Of a stretch of DNA of 39,750 nucleotides, positions 34,918 through 39,750 are shown one piece after another; the first letter of the stretch is position 1, and each line of letters opens with the position of its first letter. Position numbers and translations under genes: made by a program. The notes beneath the pieces were generated by a model. That model searched no databases and had not been told where the DNA came from. It saw only the letters and a list, made by a program, of their open reading frames with translations. The stretch comes from Trametopsis cervina (Eukaryota > Basidiomycota > Agaricomycetes > Polyporales > Irpicaceae). The stretch lies in NCBI GenBank assembly GCA_022385755.1, contig MU278362.1, positions 655,269 to 695,018 on the forward strand, written 5' to 3'.

Positions 34918-35934
34918 TGTAGGCAGAACCATATACTATATATCGCTAATACAACGATTTGGGATGTCAATTGGATTGAGAACAGTCTGAGAACTCGTCA
35001 TACCCGGAGGCAATCGCGCAGATTGGGCGTCTATGTACACGTCGTGAGGCCTCCTCCAACTTTCCATCCACAGTCTTTGTCGTTGCCTCAAAGACGGTCG
35101 CCTTACTTCCTTTCAAGGACTCTCCAATGAGGGTTCGCCTCTGACTTGCGGGTTACCCTTCGATCACTGGGGTCTGCACATATCAGCCGGACAGATTTAC
35201 ACAGCTCAGGAGAAAAAGATGGTGGCATCTACTAGTGCGTGTGTTATGCAACGTCTTCTGTTGCTGCCCACTGACCTATGCAGGATTAGAGTATACATCA
35301 AGATGTCAAAGCGTCGCCGCAACCCCCGCGCGCAAATCTTCGGGGGTCACCAATTCGTGTCCCTACATGCCTCACGCGGGTCCTGCATGTACACTGAATA
35401 CCAACCTACGTTGCCCACCAACTTGGGGCACGTCTTCGCTGATTCAACTATCCAAATGAGAAGAGTGTTATCATGACTCGATGCCTTTTCAAGTTGAGGA
35501 TGCCAGGAGGTCGTATCTTGCAGGCACGCAGGGCTGGGTTTTATCGGCGTTCAACTTGCGCCGCCGAGTCTATGGTCTCGCGATAAGCACTGGGCGTTAT
35601 CTGTCGGAGTGTGTGAGTCTGCATTTGCACGTCTCATGCGTTGGCGTTAATGATTTTTATGGGAACACAGCAATCAAACAAAGGACTCTAGGTGGAGGAC
35701 GATAAGGCCATGTGTCAAATCCCACTCTTTAGACGCACGCTGCAGATATAGTTTCCCTGGATCTTCCTGGTGTCTTCGTCACCGGTGGAGTCTTCGTTGG
35801 TTCGTACACAACAGTGCCTACTCTTGATCCTGCTTGTCTCTAACTTCATCCTTCCACCCACTTCTCAATCCCGCCCCTTATATCACCGCTGAACCTTCTG
35901 TGTTGCGTAGCCAGCACTGATATTACTCTGCTTC
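34918..35934. other. Intergenic region between helicase and permease
   Basis: About 1 kb without a convincing gene. The first part should be the helicase 3' UTR and the last few hundred bases the permease promoter, where a TTATAT stretch lies about 55 bp before the start codon. Short frames around 35219-35705 have no motifs. No RNA gene or repeat is seen. Confidence 0.5.
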
Positions 35935-38447
35935 ATGTCCACAACGCAGACCGACGAAATGGGCTTGTCAGCTCGAACGGCCGATGAGGAGCTTCTCGCC
36001 AGCTTGGGATACAAACAAGAGTTCCGACGAGAGTTTACAGGAGTCGAGGTGTGTACTCATTTACTCTACTTCGCCATCTTGTGCGTGCGGGGAACAGGGT
36101 TCTTGCTCCTCCATACAAGACACACAAGTCCTCGAGAACCCTACGTTTGTGAGACGCTGTGGAACCTGTTGCTGGCACACCCCCATTCATCCAAAATCAT
36201 ACCACTGACATGTCCAACAGACGTTTGGCATTGCATTTTCAATCATTGGACTACTACCCTCGATAGCGTGAGTCAGCTCTGGAGTAATACTACGGCAGGA
36301 CATATTCTACTGTTTCCCAACACTGACTACTGCTCGTCTACAGATCAGTGTTATTCTTCTCTATCCCTAACGGAGGGCCCGCATCGATGATATGGGGTGT
36401 ACGTCTATCATGGCATCCTAGTTCGTGGCTCTGGGCTGACTTAGTCCTATCTACTGATGCTTTGTCACGTTTCCCCTGCGTGAACATTGTCTACATAATC
36501 TCTCACAGTGGGGTGTCGCTTCGATATTCATCCTCTTCGTTGGGATGTCCATGGGCGAGCTTGCATCAGCTGCTCCAACGTCTGGCGGGGTATGTCTGTC
36601 TTCTGGAAATGAATATGTTCGGTATTGACACTGACCACCGTGTCTGTTTGTAGTTATATTTTTGGACTCACTCACTGTCCTCGGCACGCTGGCGCAATCT
36701 CCTTGCTTGGACCGTGGGATGTGCGTCACTATCATGGGACCCCTGCATTGCGTCTGTGCATACCAATCGCGCTGACGGTGTTCTAACAGACTCAAACACA
36801 ATTGGTTCTGTCGCGGCCATTGCCTCTATTGACTGGGGCTGTGCTGTGCAGATAATGGCCGCTGCATCCATTGGTTCCAAGGACCAATCATTCAGTGCAA
36901 CAAATGCTCAGCTATTGTACGTTGTCTCTCGTAGCTATGTCCACTGAATCATAGTAAACTGTGTCATCAGTGGAACATATGCAGCTGTTGTCCTTACCCA
37001 TGCGGTCATATGCTGCCTTGGCACAAGAGTCCTTGCTAGGCTGCAGAGCCTATATGTTGCGCTTAATGTCCTGTAAGTGATTGAGACATTGTCTACCCTT
37101 CATCCATTGGTTGACATTGAATCAAAGGCTATGTTTGGCAGTCATTATTGCTCTTCCTGCTGCAACACCTTCGGAATTCAAGAACAAGGCATCATACGCT
37201 TTTGGCAATTTCACTAACTGTAAGTATGCCATCAGGGACATTGAGAGATCTTGCTCATGAACATCCACTGTTGCTGTAGTGAATGGATGGCCAAGTGGTT
37301 TTGCATTTATACTTGGCTTTCAGGCTCCTCTGTGGACCATATGTGAGTTCTTTATGCAGTCAATGGTCAAATATGACACCACAATTGATGTATTCCAGGC
37401 TCTTTTGATTCAAGTGTGCATATCTCTGAGGAAGCATCCAATGCAGCTGTGGCTGTTCCCTGGGCTATCACAGGTGCTATTGCCATTGCTGGCATCCTAG
37501 GTTGGGGTATGTGTCTGCCACTGTCACAATCTGGCCTATTTCGTCCCGCTGACTATGTTTGCATAGCAATCAATGTATCACTTGCATTCTGCATGGGTAC
37601 AGACCTGAACAGCATCATCAGCAGTCCGCAACCAATGGCTCAGATTTTCCTGAATAGCTTTGGACAGAAGGGTGCACTAGCATTGTGGGCCATCATTGTA
37701 CTGGTGCAATATATGATGGGCAGCAGCATGGTATGAGTTTCCAAGTCTTGATTAATTGCAATGCACATAAAACAAATGATACTATCAGGTTCTTGCTGCA
37801 TCTCGTCAAACTTTTGCCTTTGCTCGTGATGGTGCACTGCCATTCTCCCACTGGCTCTACCGCATGAATTCATACACAAAGACACCTGTAAACACTGTAT
37901 GGTTTACTTGTGGATTTGCAGTTGCCTTGGGACTGCTTGCATTTGCTGGGACCCAGGCCATCAATGCTGTGTTTTCATTGAGTGTTGTGGCATTGTATAT
38001 TGCCTACTCGTATGTTTCTTTATTTTCTATTTATTGTTATCTGATGATTGCTGCAGGATACCAATTGCTGCACGCTACCTTGGCACTAATGCCTTCAAAC
38101 CTGGTCCATTCAACTTGGGATGGTTCAGTCTGCCCTGTGCTATCATTTCAGTTCTGTGGATGTTCTTTATGGGGATTGTTCTGCTTTTCCCTGCCACACC
38201 TGCTACTAATACAGCAGATATGAACTATACAGTTGTTGTGCTTTTTGGCACACTCATACTGTCACTGGTGTGGTATTGGTTCCCTGTATATGGTGGTGTA
38301 CATTGGTTTAGAGGGCCTGTGGCTACCATTATGTCTGAAGGTAAAGGGATGGAAGGTGAGGAAGGAAGAGACAGCAGAATTATGAGAGCTGAGACAGAGA
38401 GTGAAGAATTTGAGGGGAAAGGTTCAAAAATGATAGTAACTGCATAA
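35935..38447 (+). CDS. APC-family amino acid/GABA permease (Uga4/Bat1-like)
   Basis: Thirteen short exons (35935-36048, 36221-36267, 36344-36398, 36509-36589, 36654-36720, 36790-36916, 36971-37072, 37128-37219, 37280-37342, 37399-37506, 37567-37730, 37789-38009, 38057-38447) encode 543 residues, the usual size. Many introns fall close to the boundaries of membrane helices. The cytosolic N-terminus ends in GYKQEFRREFTGVETFGIAFS, a hallmark of fungal APC transporters. The motif GELASAAPTSGGLYFW and the helix-8/9 block SRQTFAFARDGALPFS follow. About twelve hydrophobic segments can be counted, and the C-terminus is acidic and hydrophilic. The protein should import amino acids, GABA, choline or polyamines across the plasma or vacuolar membrane; the substrate is not readable. 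The 3' half becomes AT-rich, and the last exon contains no CpG after position 38074, yet the frame and all splice sites remain intact. Confidence 0.92.
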
Positions 38448-39750
38448 ATGTAAACCACTTTGCATGTCTTTGAAGGGAATCTATTAGGAAACAAAGCTCA
38501 TTCTGAAAAATAACTTGATGAGCAGGTCAGCAAGCATCAGGTTACAATTTCTACAGCCTTTATATACTTAGGTGAGCAGGCTGGCAAGTGGCAGGTTGCA
38601 ATTCCTGAGGCCTTTATATGTCTTAAATTATATGCAATACATTAAGCAGCTGTTTCTGTTCAGAAAGCAGCAACTTTTCTGCTTTTTCTATTGATACAAA
38701 TGATTAAATGGTAACACTTCATGTGATGTTTTACCACTATCAAAGTAAACCAAAGTAATTTGAAAGGTCACATAACCATAAACATACACTGAAAGGACTC
38801 ATAAAGGACTTTGAAGACTGTTTGAAAGTTATGGTAATTTTCCAGATTTTTCAGGATTTATTTATTTATTTAAGACTTTGCAGTCAATTACGATTCCTGA
38901 GGTACAAAGAAAAGAATCGTTCCAGTAACATCTGGCATATTGGGGTTCTGCGACATGTGACAGTTTTTGCCCTAAAGCATGGGAATTTTGATGGGAATAC
39001 ACTTTTATAAGTGTATTTTGTTACCATAGTGTATGCTTTTGATGGCATTAGTAGCAGTTATTGACCCATTACCATTTTGTATAGTTGAGCGCTTATTTGA
39101 GACTACAAAACTTCCTCAATTTTTACAGCCTCCCCATCTCAAAGTTTTACAGCAATTCATGTATCAGCATGTAGCCATAACATTGAGCTACACTGTGATC
39201 ACCTTTATTAAGAAAACTATACAGAATTGGGAGCATAAGATGGGAAACACATTTGCCCTTTTGGGGGAATAGGCGCCCGACTTTGATGGGCTTCGGTTTG
39301 GTTCATAAAATACTTCTAGCAAAGAACCCCCTTCATTTCATATGTATTCTATGCCTCAGTGTTGTTTTATAGGCTTGAGGTGATTACTTTGTCAATGTTT
39401 TTTGAGTATTTTGTGTTTTCTTGGTGGAATAATGCAGCTGCAGCAAAGTCGTACATGGTGGGAGGATCAGATTAGATAAGCGCACACCTTCCATTTTGGG
39501 TATGTAAACTCCCACAGCCTGTCTTCACCTTTATATGTATGCCCTTCGCTTAATACATAGCATATGAGGAATGAGCAATATCTCAGTTGTATGCTAATAT
39601 GTATTACATAATATATTTTGATTTTATCGCATTTTTCTGCATTTTATTGGGCTCTATGTCATGGTTATACGCGTGGCGCCCAATTTATTCGATTTTCTTT
39701 CTTTTATTTTGGCGCGTCCTACACGTCCTCACGATCACGTGACTCGTCAA
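38448..39750. other. AT-rich, CpG-depleted flank without a gene
   Basis: This 1.3 kb is much richer in A and T than the rest of the window and carries no believable coding sequence; the short frames at 38822-39010 and 39033-39272 look random. No CpG occurs up to 38891 and few occur until about 39660. CpGs become frequent again in the last 90 bp, which end in a CACGTG-containing stretch, perhaps the promoter of the next gene. A decayed transposon that was once methylated is the simplest reading, but no transposase or terminal repeat is recognisable. Confidence 0.55.
38519..38625. repeat. Diverged tandem duplication of a ~52-bp unit
   Basis: Two adjacent copies (38519-38570 and 38573-38625) both begin TGAGCAGG and both contain CAGGTT-CAATT and CCTTTATAT at matching positions. 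Most differences between them are transitions. The unit lies just downstream of the permease in the CpG-free tract and is non-coding. Confidence 0.75.

Overview
The window looks like nuclear DNA of a filamentous basidiomycete, probably a wood- or litter-decaying agaricomycete. The evidence is multi-exon genes with short GT..AG introns, a Plavaka-type DNA transposon, a basidiomycete-style adenylate-forming reductase (A-T-R), a secreted aryl-alcohol-oxidase-like GMC flavoenzyme, and fungal versions of tuberin and GEN1/Yen1. I assembled the exon models by hand from splice signals and reading frame. They are strong where conserved domains cross the junctions and weaker at 5' ends.

Layout. 1-686 (-): 5' end of a Plavaka transposase that runs out of the window. 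1194-3132 (+): a seven-exon agaricomycete protein of unknown function (DUF6532-like), divergent from the transposon. 4349-8289 (-): A-T-R adenylating reductase, 12 exons. 9795-12247 (+): GMC oxidoreductase, 13 exons. These two share a 1.5 kb divergent intergenic region and could act on the same acid/aldehyde/alcohol pool. 12798-18107 (+): tuberin (TSC2), the Rheb GAP subunit. 18389-21133 (-): GEN1/Yen1 Holliday-junction resolvase, tail-to-tail with TSC2. 21989-28262 (-): protein with two RanBP2-type zinc fingers and unusually long introns. 28263-31591: no convincing gene. 31592-34917 (+): Upf1-like SF1B helicase, preceded in frame by a presequence-like extension that lacks an AUG. 35935-38447 (+): APC-family amino-acid/GABA permease. 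38448-39750: AT-rich DNA without a gene, strongly CpG-depleted at its start.

Most genes are unrelated housekeeping functions (TOR signalling, recombination, RNA binding, helicase, transport). The reductase/oxidase pair is the only likely functional unit. The points most worth following up are that pair, the 816-bp CpG-free tract running from the permease's last exon into its flank, the helicase 5' end, and the regulatory motifs in the GEN1 tail. I saw no tRNA, rRNA or CRISPR array.
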